This document shows, one piece after another, positions 1 through 5,072 of a DNA stretch of 5,072 nt. A program made the translations under genes and the position numbers. This stretch comes from Phocaeicola_A sp963624095 (GTDB lineage: Bacteria > Bacteroidota > Bacteroidia > Bacteroidales > Bacteroidaceae), in contig CAVFNZ010000139.1 in assembly GCA_963624095.1 (NCBI GenBank), forward strand, positions 1 to 5,072, in the 5' to 3' direction. The stretch's first letter is position 1, and every line of letters starts with the position of its first letter. Under the pieces are notes generated by a model that was not told the origin of the DNA, searched no databases, and saw only the letters and a list, made by a program, of their open reading frames with translations.

Positions 1-220
1 AAGGCAAATGAAACTATTCGTTTTCTAAGGTGTATGTGATGAGAAGGCGGAGCGGTATATGTTTTTATAGGTAATTAGTTTTTAGTAAGGTAAAAAAGAA
101 TTGTTTATGGATATTGCGATTAGCGTGTTGGTGGCGACTTTTATGTTCGCATCCGCTACACATGCTTTCCACGATGGCATGATGTAGGAATTTGAGAGAT
201 TTGAAACGATAACGTACAGA
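1..220. other. Left-edge region without a large gene
   Basis: No long open frame with coding character is visible on either strand. In frame 1 a + strand reading frame enters from the left edge and stops with TGA at 37-39 after 12 codons (KANETIRFLRCM). It could be the tail of an upstream + strand gene, but twelve codons are too few to judge. A terminator for + strand transcripts follows at 221-262, so something on the + strand probably ends here: an upstream gene, the small ORF at 107-187, or a small RNA. Confidence 0.4.
107..187 (+). CDS. Possible 26-residue hydrophobic peptide
   Basis: An ATG opens a 26-codon frame ending in TAG. The peptide begins MDIAISVLVATFMFASATHA and ends in a short polar tail with FHDGMM. 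Residues 3-15 are strongly hydrophobic and could form one membrane segment. ATHA around residues 17-20 faintly resembles a signal-peptidase site, but no N-terminal lysine or arginine is present, so a single-span membrane microprotein fits better than a secreted one. The 15 bases before the ATG are A/T-rich, as is usual for translated leaders in Bacteroidetes. A near-match to the -7 box (TAGTTTTT, 76-83) lies upstream without a recognisable -33 box. The terminator at 221-262 begins 33 bases after the stop. I do not recognise the peptide, and a chance ORF is quite possible. Confidence 0.27.
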   Translation: MDIAISVLVATFMFASATHAFHDGMM

Positions 221-262
221 GGACGGGCGTTCTTAAAATAGAGAACGAGCCCGCCCTTTTTT
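221..262 (+). terminator. Intrinsic terminator facing the paaK 3' end
   Basis: An inverted repeat pairs CGTTCT (228-233) with AGAACG (242-247). A second stem segment pairs GGACGGG (221-227) with CCCGCCC (250-256), separated from the first by a 2-base AG bulge and holding one A/C mismatch. Six T follow directly (257-262), so it reads best as a terminator for + strand transcription entering from the left. On the minus strand the mismatch becomes a G-U wobble and the hairpin lies just past the paaK stop codon, but no U-run follows on that side. Use in both directions between convergent genes is possible. Confidence 0.75.
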
Positions 263-269
263 GTTTCCT

Positions 270-1574
270 TTAGGAGAACACGCGCTTGTCGATCACATGC
301 TTGGCCTTGCCGTTGGAGCGGGCAATGGAGCCGGACTCCTTGATATGAATGTTGGGTTTTATGCCCACCATCGAGACGATGCGGTCGTAGAGCGGCTTGA
401 TGAAAGGCATCTGTTTCGACGGGTTGGGCGAGAAGAACTCCGGACGCAACTCCACGTCGAGGTCGAACGTGTCCTCGTTGTTCTTGCGGTCCACGGTAAT
501 GAAATACTGTGGCGTGAAAGCGGGGAACTCTGTCAGGCAAGCCTCTATCTGGCTGGGGAATACATTGACGCCGCGGATAATCATCATATCGTCCGAACGA
601 CCCAGGATACGGTCCATACGCACGGCGGTGCGTCCGCATTCACAGGGCTCATAGACGAGGCGCGTAAGGTCGCGCGTGCGATAGCGCAAGATGGGCATGG
701 CCTCCTTGCAAAGAGAGGTGAAGACCAACTCGCCGAACTCACCCGGCGCACAGGACTCCAAGGTGTCGGGATTGATAATCTCCGGGAAGAACATGTCCTC
801 CCAAAGGTGTGTGCCGTTGTGGTACTGACATTCGCCACCCACACCCGGTCCGCACATCTCCGTGAGTCCGTAGAGGTCGAACGCTTCGATGCCCAACCGT
901 TCCTCCAACTCCTTGCGCATGCCCTCGGTCCAAGGCTCCGCACCGAAGAATCCCGCACGCAGCTTGAGGTCTTTCTTCGACACATACTCGCTGTTTTCCA
1001 TGACCTCGGCCAGTCTGAGGGCATAGGAGGGCGTACAACAGAGGGCGGTGGTACCGAAGTCCTTCATGAGCATCACCTGTTTCTCGGAGTTGCCGGCCGA
1101 CGTGGGCAACTGCACGGCACCCAAGGCTCCGGCAGCGTCGTGCGCACCGAGTCCGCCCGTAAAGAGCCCGTATCCGTAGCTCACTTGCACGATGTCGCCC
1201 TTGGTGATGCCCCCGGCGGAGAGCACACGAGCCGCACCCTCGGCCCACATGGCGAGGTCGTTCTTCGTGTATGTGCCGACAACCGGTTTTCCCGTTGTGC
1301 CCGACGAGGCGTGTATGCGCACAACCTCCGTTTGCGGCACGGCCTGCAGTCCGAAAGGATATTCATCGCGAAGGTCGTGCTTTGTCGTGAAAGGAAGCAG
1401 ATGGATGTCGTCGATGGACTTGATGTCCTCCGGCTTCACGCCCATCTCGTCCATCTTACGGCGATAGAAAGGCACGTTGTTATAACAGGTGTTTACGGTC
1501 TTGATGAGCCGCTGGCTTTGCAGCTTGCGCATGGACTCACGGTCCATGCATTCCATGGCAGGGTTCAGAATCAT
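270..1574 (-). CDS. paaK: Phenylacetate-CoA ligase (AMP-forming), PaaK family
   Basis: A cytoplasmic enzyme of the adenylate-forming superfamily. It activates phenylacetate, and in anaerobes often related arylacetates such as indoleacetate, with ATP and CoA to give the aryl-acetyl-CoA, AMP and pyrophosphate (EC 6.2.1.30). The protein has 434 residues, a normal length for the family. Visible motifs are the nucleotide-binding loop SSGTTGKP (90-97), DLYGLTE (233-239, aryl/AMP site), YRTRD (298-302), the hinge region GRSDDM with RGVNVFP (325-340), and a C-terminal GKAKHVID (422-429) carrying the expected adenylation lysine. The start is supported by the family-typical N-terminus (ECMDRE at 8-13) and a -7 box 39 bases upstream. 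No phenylacetate catabolic genes (paaABCDE) are nearby, and no indolepyruvate oxidoreductase genes, which often accompany this ligase in Bacteroidales. The role is therefore probably arylacetate/aryl-CoA interconversion linked to amino-acid metabolism rather than aerobic phenylacetate breakdown. True substrate preference cannot be read from the sequence. Confidence 0.93.
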   Translation of the reverse strand: MILNPAMECMDRESMRKLQSQRLIKTVNTCYNNVPFYRRKMDEMGVKPEDIKSIDDIHLLPFTTKHDLRDEYPFGLQAVPQTEVVRIHASSGTTGKPVVGTYTKNDLAMWAEGAARVLSAGGITKGDIVQVSYGYGLFTGGLGAHDAAGALGAVQLPTSAGNSEKQVMLMKDFGTTALCCTPSYALRLAEVMENSEYVSKKDLKLRAGFFGAEPWTEGMRKELEERLGIEAFDLYGLTEMCGPGVGGECQYHNGTHLWEDMFFPEIINPDTLESCAPGEFGELVFTSLCKEAMPILRYRTRDLTRLVYEPCECGRTAVRMDRILGRSDDMMIIRGVNVFPSQIEACLTEFPAFTPQYFITVDRKNNEDTFDLDVELRPEFFSPNPSKQMPFIKPLYDRIVSMVGIKPNIHIKESGSIARSNGKAKHVIDKRVFS

Positions 1575-1613
1575 GTTCGGTATATTGTATTTGTCGTTTT
1601 AAGAAATCGGGTT

Positions 1614-1621
1614 CAAAAGTA
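1614..1621 (-). promoter_or_regulatory. Probable paaK -7 promoter box
   Basis: Read on the minus strand this is TACTTTTG, a full match to the Bacteroidetes -7 consensus TAnnTTTG and the same octamer used ahead of metY. Transcription would begin near 1608, leaving a leader of about 33 bases before the paaK ATG, too short for a riboswitch. No good -33 TTG lies at the usual 19-21 base spacing: the nearest, on the minus strand at 1639-1637, is only 15 bases away. The promoter may be weak or activator-dependent. Confidence 0.6.
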
Positions 1622-1633
1622 CAAAATATTTTG

Positions 1634-1648
1634 AAACAACCATTGTTT
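1634..1648. promoter_or_regulatory. Small inverted repeat at the paaK -33 region
   Basis: AAACAA (1634-1639) and TTGTTT (1643-1648) form perfect 6-base arms around CCA. The repeat lies where the -33 box of the paaK promoter should be, so it is a candidate operator or activator site. The arms are short and AT-rich, so chance is a serious alternative. Confidence 0.3.
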
Positions 1649-1816
1649 TCGTAAAAATATATACTAAAGCATGGCGATTTCACCCAAATCATAATATTAG
1701 CTTTCAACAGAAGCCCATGCTGATGATAGGAGCGGCTATACGCAATGAGTTGAAAGATTAACCTTGATGCCGCAAGAATCCGCTCTATATAGGATGTTGA
1801 CACCTGTAGTACGCCT

Positions 1817-1834
1817 GTTTGTCTGCTGACGAAC
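1817..1834. repeat. 18-bp palindrome, copy 1 (imperfect)
   Basis: GTTTGTCTGCTGACGAAC differs from the perfect palindrome of copy 2 at two positions only (16 of 18 identical). The right half, GCTGACGAAC, is intact. It also pairs with the left half of copy 2: 1825-1835 and 1860-1870 form an uninterrupted 11-bp stem enclosing a 24-base loop. Confidence 0.75.
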
Positions 1835-1842
1835 GGTTACAC

Positions 1843-1852
1843 GACACGTGTC
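1843..1852. repeat. 10-bp palindrome between the two 18-bp palindromes
   Basis: GACACGTGTC is a perfect palindrome located almost midway between the two 18-bp copies. An alternative small hairpin, ACACG (1839-1843) with CGTGT (1847-1851) around a 3-base loop, could form inside the larger 11-bp stem. It may be part of the same composite element. Function unknown. Confidence 0.5.
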
Positions 1853-1860
1853 ACAAAAGC

Positions 1861-1878
1861 GTTCGTCAGCTGACGAAC
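1861..1878. repeat. 18-bp perfect palindrome, copy 2
   Basis: GTTCGTCAGCTGACGAAC equals its own reverse complement with no spacer. It lies 26 bases after copy 1, giving a centre-to-centre distance of 44 bases, about four helical turns. A third, half-site match (GACGAAC) follows at 2018-2024. Such uninterrupted palindromes suit a dimeric DNA-binding protein, or they may belong to a dispersed intergenic repeat family. There is no T-run, so it is not an intrinsic terminator. It is about 230 bases from the predicted gdhA start and 270 from that of paaK, distant for a simple operator. Confidence 0.8.
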
Positions 1879-2063
1879 ACTTCGTGAGACGGCATCCTTG
1901 CGTCCACACGTATAACCTCTATGGCGATTGAGTACAGGGATGAGTAGCTTTACATTTCGACACGAAAACAATGAATAACCGCCGCATAGAAAAGAGGATG
2001 ACGGCTTATATGTGTAAGACGAACACTATTGAGGTATCATTTTATCACTTTTTCTTTGAAATT

Positions 2064-2087
2064 TTCCCTCTAAAATTTTGCAGGGAA
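2064..2087. promoter_or_regulatory. 24-bp imperfect palindrome over the gdhA -33 box
   Basis: TTCCCT (2064-2069) mirrors AGGGAA (2082-2087), and the centre is AAAATTTT (2072-2079). Ten of twelve base pairs match. It covers the gdhA -33 box (2077-2080), placing it at about -50 to -27 from the predicted transcript start. This is a good position for a dimeric regulator of glutamate dehydrogenase expression. The regulator is not identifiable from the window. Confidence 0.5.
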
Positions 2088-2107
2088 TAAATTAAGGTCT
2101 ATATTTG
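2077..2107 (+). promoter_or_regulatory. gdhA promoter, Bacteroidetes type
   Basis: TTTG at 2077-2080 and TATATTTG at 2100-2107 match the -33 and -7 boxes recognised by the Bacteroidetes primary sigma factor, with a 19-base spacer. The start would fall near 2114, giving a leader of about 42 bases. The leader is AT-rich with no Shine-Dalgarno sequence, normal for this phylum. Confidence 0.82.
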
Positions 2108-2155
2108 CGGCAAAGAAGAAACAATTTGACTTAAACCTTAATTATACCATATAAT

Positions 2156-3493
2156 ATGAATATCGAACGCATCATGTCTTCTTTGGAAGCCAAACACCCC
2201 GGTGAACTGGAGTATTTGCAAGCTGTGAAGGAGGTCCTCCTCTCTATTGAGGATGTTTACAATCAGCATCCCGAGTTTGAGAAAGTGAGCCTCATCGAAC
2301 GTTTAGTGGAGCCCGACCGCATCTTTACATTCCGTGTGCCTTGGGTAGACGACAATGGGAAAGTGCAGGTGAACTTGGGTTACAGAGTGCAGTTCAACAA
2401 CGCTATCGGTCCGTACAAAGGCGGCATCCGTTTCCATGCGTCGGTCAACCTCTCCATCCTTAAGTTCCTGGGATTTGAGCAGACCTTCAAGAACGCCTTG
2501 ACGACATTGCCCATGGGTGGCGGCAAAGGCGGCTCGGATTTCTCACCGAAAGGAAAGAGCGACGCGGAGGTTATGCGCTTCTGTCAGGCGTTCATCCTGG
2601 AGCTGTGGCGTCACCTGGGTCCCGACATGGACGTTCCGGCCGGCGACATCGGCGTAGGTGGCCGTGAGGTAGGTTACATGTTCGGCATGTACAAAAAACT
2701 CACACGCGAGTTTACGGGTACCTTTACCGGCAAAGGCCTGGAGTATGGCGGTTCTCTGATTCGTCCCGAGGCGACCGGATTCGGCGGTCTCTACTTCGTG
2801 AACCAGATGCTGAAGACCAAAGGCATCGACATCAAGGGCAAGACGGTGGCAATCTCCGGTTTCGGTAACGTGGCGTGGGGTGCCGCTACCAAGGCTACCC
2901 AACTCGGCGCGAAAGTGGTTACCATCTCCGGTCCGGACGGATACGTTTACGACCCGGACGGCATCAGCGGCGAGAAGATTGACTATATGCTTGAGCTCCG
3001 CGCGTCGGGCAATGACATCGTGGCTCCGTATGCGGAGAAGTATCCGAGCGCCAAGTTCGTGGCAGACCGCCGTCCTTGGGAAGTGAAGGTAGACATCGCC
3101 TTGCCTTGCGCTACGCAGAACGAGCTCAACGGTGAGGATGCGAAGACATTGATTGCCAACAAGGTGACTTGTGTGGGTGAGATTTCCAACATGGGATGTA
3201 CCCCTGAGGCTATCGACACCTTCATCGAGAATAAGATTATGTACGCACCGGGCAAGGCCGTGAACGCCGGCGGCGTGGCCACTTCAGGACTGGAGATGAG
3301 CCAGAACGCCATGCATATGAGCTGGACCGCCGAAGAGGTGGACCAGAAGCTGCACGGCATCATGTTCGGCATACATGAGCAATGCGTGAAGTACGGCACC
3401 CAGCCGGACGGCTACATCAACTACGTGAAGGGCGCCAATATCGCCGGCTTCATGAAGGTGGCCCACGCTATGATGGCACAAGGAATTGTATAA
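2156..3493 (+). CDS. gdhA: Glutamate dehydrogenase, hexameric type
   Basis: Catalyses 2-oxoglutarate + ammonia + NAD(P)H to glutamate and the reverse, in the cytoplasm. The 445-residue length is typical of the hexameric family. The substrate domain contains GPYKGG (Lys88), Lys112, the family signature LPMGGGKGG with catalytic Lys124, and the catalytic aspartate in PAGDIGVG (Asp164). ATSGLEM (375-381) supplies the substrate-contacting serine. The coenzyme domain has a Rossmann loop GFGNVA (235-240) followed by SGPDGYVYDPDG (258-269). That last segment resembles the NAD-linked clostridial and Porphyromonas enzymes more than the E. coli NADPH enzyme, so coenzyme preference (NAD, NADP or both) should be left open. 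The start is fixed by the promoter 48 bases upstream and by the expected N-terminus. Its own promoter and strong terminator indicate a single-gene unit. Confidence 0.95.
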   Translation: MNIERIMSSLEAKHPGELEYLQAVKEVLLSIEDVYNQHPEFEKVSLIERLVEPDRIFTFRVPWVDDNGKVQVNLGYRVQFNNAIGPYKGGIRFHASVNLSILKFLGFEQTFKNALTTLPMGGGKGGSDFSPKGKSDAEVMRFCQAFILELWRHLGPDMDVPAGDIGVGGREVGYMFGMYKKLTREFTGTFTGKGLEYGGSLIRPEATGFGGLYFVNQMLKTKGIDIKGKTVAISGFGNVAWGAATKATQLGAKVVTISGPDGYVYDPDGISGEKIDYMLELRASGNDIVAPYAEKYPSAKFVADRRPWEVKVDIALPCATQNELNGEDAKTLIANKVTCVGEISNMGCTPEAIDTFIENKIMYAPGKAVNAGGVATSGLEMSQNAMHMSWTAEEVDQKLHGIMFGIHEQCVKYGTQPDGYINYVKGANIAGFMKVAHAMMAQGIV

Positions 3494-3544
3494 GGAAATA
3501 ATAAGAATCTCGTTTAGTTGTATTTGTATTTTGTATTGTAATGC

Positions 3545-3584
3545 GCGTTGCCTGGCCTGTGAAGGTGTAGGCAACGCTTTTTTT
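3545..3584 (+). terminator. gdhA intrinsic terminator
   Basis: A perfect 9-bp stem, GCGTTGCCT (3545-3553) with AGGCAACGC (3569-3577), encloses a 15-base loop and is followed at once by seven T (3578-3584). It begins 51 bases after the gdhA stop codon and isolates gdhA from metY. Confidence 0.92.
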
Positions 3585-3613
3585 GGTGCAAACGCTTGAA
3601 TTTTGCGCGTCCG

Positions 3614-3648
3614 GGAGACTTTCGCCCCATGGAAGGTTGTCGGTCTCC
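3614..3648. promoter_or_regulatory. Inverted repeat spanning the metY -33 box
   Basis: GGAGAC (3614-3619) and GTCTCC (3643-3648) are perfect inverted arms with 23 bases between them, bracketing the metY -33 box. It may be an operator, but six-base arms at this distance could arise by chance. Confidence 0.22.
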
Positions 3649-3667
3649 TTCTTTATTGCTACTTTTG
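3637..3667 (+). promoter_or_regulatory. metY promoter, Bacteroidetes type
   Basis: TTG at 3637-3639 and TACTTTTG at 3660-3667 match the Bacteroidetes -33 and -7 boxes with a 20-base spacer. Transcription would start near 3674, about 35 bases before the metY ATG. This leaves no room for a SAM riboswitch in the leader, so any methionine control must act elsewhere, for instance at a protein operator. Confidence 0.78.
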
Positions 3668-3708
3668 CATACGATAAACCCTGATTAAGAACATCGTAAA
3701 ACAACATC

Positions 3709-4986
3709 ATGGACAAGAAACAACAGCAAGGGACCATCTGCGTGCAAGCCGGATGGACTCCCAAAAAGGGCGAGCCGCGCGTGCTGCCCATCTACCAGAG
3801 TACAACCTTCAAGTATGACACAAGCGAGCAGATGGCGCGCCTCTTCGATTTGGAAGAGAGCGGCTACTTCTACACCCGTTTGCAGAATCCCACCAACGAC
3901 GCCGTAGCGGCGAAGATAGCCGCGCTGGAGGGTGGCGTGGGTGCCATGTTGACCTCCTCCGGACAGGCGGCCAATTTCTATGCCGTTTTCAATGTCTGCG
4001 AGAAGGGCGACCACTTCGTCTGTTCTTCCACCATCTACGGCGGAACGTTCAACCTCTTCAACGTGACGATGCGTAAGCTGGGTATCGAATGTACCTTCGT
4101 CAATGCCGACGATTCGGAGGAGGAAATCAGCAAGGCGTTCCGTCCCAACACGAAGGCACTCTTCGGCGAGACCATCTCCAACCCCGGTTGCGACGTGCTC
4201 GACATCGAGAAGTTCGCGCGTATCGCACACCGTCATGGAGTGCCTTTGATTGTGGACAACACGTTCGCTACGCCTATCAACTGTCGCCCGTTTGAATGGG
4301 GAGCGGACATTGTGACGCACTCCACCACCAAATATATGGACGGACACGCCACTTCGGTTGGCGGTGTCATCGTGGACAGCGGCAACTTCGACTGGGACGC
4401 TCATGCGGATAAGTTCCCCGGACTGACACAGCCCGACGAGTCGTACCATGGCTTGACCTACACCAAGGCTTTCGGAAAGATGGCCTATATGACCAAGGCG
4501 ACCGCACAGCTGATGCGCGACTTGGGTTCTATCCAAGCCCCACAGAACGCCTTCTTGCTCAACCTGGGTCTGGAAACCTTGCACCTGCGTATGCCGCAAC
4601 ACTGCAAGAACGCGCAGGCCGTTGCCGAATGGCTCAAGGCCAACGACAAGGTGGCTTGGGTACACTACTGTGGACTGAAGGGGGACAAGTACTATGAACT
4701 GGGACAGAAATACCTGCCGAACGGTTCGTGCGGTGTCATCGCCTTCGGACTGAAGGGTACGCGTGAGGATGCCATCCACTTCATGGACCGGCTGAAGATG
4801 ATTTGCATCGTGACTCACGTGGCGGACGCGCGCACCTGTGTGCTCCACCCGGCAAGCCACACCCACCGTCAGCTCTCCGATGAACAGTTGCGCGAGGCGG
4901 GCGTAGCCCCCGACCTGATACGTCTGTCAGTGGGCATCGAGAACGTAGAGGACATCATTGCCGACATTGAACAGGCTATGAAATAA
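3709..4986 (+). CDS. metY: O-acetylhomoserine sulfhydrylase (PLP-dependent)
   Basis: Cytoplasmic enzyme that makes homocysteine and acetate from O-acetylhomoserine and sulfide (EC 2.5.1.49), the direct sulfhydrylation route to methionine. It belongs to the Cys/Met-metabolism PLP family, and its 425-residue length is typical of MetY (cystathionine synthases and lyases are nearer 380-400). Visible features are YTRLQNPT (55-62, cofactor phosphate contact from the neighbouring subunit), SSGQAA (83-88, phosphate loop), VDNTFATP (182-189) with the aspartate that contacts the pyridine ring, and the signature THSTTKYMDGH with the PLP lysine at Lys208. A family-typical ARTCVLHPASHTHRQLS (374-390) and LIRLSVGIE (403-411) carry arginines placed to bind the substrate carboxylate. 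The start follows its own promoter by 41 bases. It is isolated by terminators on both sides. An O-succinylhomoserine or mixed substrate preference cannot be excluded. Confidence 0.93.
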   Translation: MDKKQQQGTICVQAGWTPKKGEPRVLPIYQSTTFKYDTSEQMARLFDLEESGYFYTRLQNPTNDAVAAKIAALEGGVGAMLTSSGQAANFYAVFNVCEKGDHFVCSSTIYGGTFNLFNVTMRKLGIECTFVNADDSEEEISKAFRPNTKALFGETISNPGCDVLDIEKFARIAHRHGVPLIVDNTFATPINCRPFEWGADIVTHSTTKYMDGHATSVGGVIVDSGNFDWDAHADKFPGLTQPDESYHGLTYTKAFGKMAYMTKATAQLMRDLGSIQAPQNAFLLNLGLETLHLRMPQHCKNAQAVAEWLKANDKVAWVHYCGLKGDKYYELGQKYLPNGSCGVIAFGLKGTREDAIHFMDRLKMICIVTHVADARTCVLHPASHTHRQLSDEQLREAGVAPDLIRLSVGIENVEDIIADIEQAMK

Positions 4987-5012
4987 GGCTTAAGCCTATA
5001 GAGAAACAGGAG

Positions 5013-5053
5013 TAGGAGGTAAACACCGACCACAGGTGTTTATCTCCTATTTG
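5013..5053 (+). terminator. metY terminator hairpin
   Basis: A 15-bp stem pairs 5013-5027 (TAGGAGGTAAACACC) with 5035-5049 (GGTGTTTATCTCCTA), with a single G-U wobble and a 7-base loop, 26 bases after the metY stop codon. Only a short, interrupted T-run follows (5050-5052), so termination may be less efficient than at gdhA. Confidence 0.75.
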
Positions 5054-5072
5054 ATTATGTATGTTTCTTCCT

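Larger units (their letters stand above)
1649..2059. other. Non-coding part of the divergent paaK-gdhA spacer
   Basis: No convincing gene, tRNA or transposon end is visible. The part from about 1650 to 1800 is AT-rich and on the minus strand merges into the paaK promoter. The part from 1811 to 1881 holds the paired palindromes annotated separately. From 1882 to 2059 the only notable element is a 10-base direct repeat of GACGAACACT (1872-1881 and 2018-2027). A second direct repeat, ATGGCGATT, occurs at 1671-1679 and 1921-1929. The full paaK-gdhA spacer is 581 bases, far longer than two short-leader promoters need. Confidence 0.6.

Noticed and set aside
82..639. 185-codon minus strand ORF across the paaK 3' end
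   Set aside because: Out of frame within paaK, and its tail runs through the terminator hairpin. No protein family resemblance.
261..1634. 457-codon + strand ORF lying fully antisense to paaK
   Set aside because: Its protein has no recognisable motif and is rich in His, Val, Leu and Arg, as expected from antisense translation of a GC-biased gene. The opposite strand encodes an intact, motif-complete ligase.
1668..1785. Short inverted pairs (AGCATGG/CCATGCT and GAGCGG/CCGCTC) in the spacer
   Set aside because: Arms of only 6-7 bases separated by about 40 bases are expected by chance at this length, and they do not flank anything recognisable.
1537..1803. 88-codon minus strand ORF upstream of paaK
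   Set aside because: It overlaps the paaK start and promoter in another frame, has no visible domain, and no promoter or start signal of its own. It is noted as part of a possible repeat block rather than as a gene.
1928..1952. Possible second gdhA promoter (TTG with TAGCTTTA)
   Set aside because: The -7 box lacks its final G and the spacer is 14 bases rather than 19-21. The promoter at 2077-2107 fits far better.
3668..3708. SAM riboswitch ahead of metY
   Set aside because: The leader downstream of the predicted start is only about 35 bases and has no conserved riboswitch core or stems.
3685..4866. 393-codon minus strand ORF antisense to metY
   Set aside because: Same shadow effect: no domain, and the + strand frame carries every MetY motif. 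It also runs through the metY promoter.
4986..4997. 12-bp perfect palindrome at the metY stop codon (AGGCTTAAGCCT)
   Set aside because: With no central spacer it makes a poor hairpin and no T-run follows. The real terminator stem is at 5013-5049. Probably chance.

Overview
The window looks like chromosomal DNA from a member of the Bacteroidales, most likely Prevotellaceae. The evidence is the protein sequences (a 445-residue hexameric-type glutamate dehydrogenase and a Bacteroidales-style phenylacetate-CoA ligase) and the promoters. Each of the three genes has a Bacteroidetes -7 box (TAnnTTTG) upstream, and none has a clear Shine-Dalgarno sequence. Genes are about half G+C and the spacers are clearly AT-richer. 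The family-level assignment is inference.

Layout. Positions 1-269 hold no large gene. They contain a possible 26-codon membrane peptide (107-187, +) and a hairpin with a T-run (221-262) that reads as a + strand terminator facing the end of paaK. Positions 270-1574 on the minus strand encode phenylacetate-CoA ligase (PaaK-type), with a -7 box at 1614-1621. Positions 1575-2155 form a 581-base divergent spacer. It holds an AT-rich block next to the paaK promoter, two near-identical 18-bp palindromes (1817-1834 and 1861-1878), a 24-bp imperfect palindrome over the gdhA -33 box, and the gdhA promoter. Positions 2156-3493 (+) encode glutamate dehydrogenase, closed by a strong terminator (3545-3584). 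Positions 3709-4986 (+) encode O-acetylhomoserine sulfhydrylase (MetY-type) with its own promoter and a 15-bp terminator stem at the right edge.

The three genes appear to be separate single-gene transcription units. They share a theme of amino-acid and nitrogen/sulfur metabolism: GDH joins ammonia to 2-oxoglutarate (or the reverse), MetY puts sulfide into homocysteine, and PaaK interconverts arylacetates and their CoA thioesters, which in anaerobes commonly belongs to aromatic amino-acid metabolism. No phage, transposase, CRISPR array, tRNA or rRNA was seen. The genes are ordinary housekeeping genes. The least explained material is the non-coding DNA, chiefly the palindrome pair and the inverted repeats sitting on promoters.
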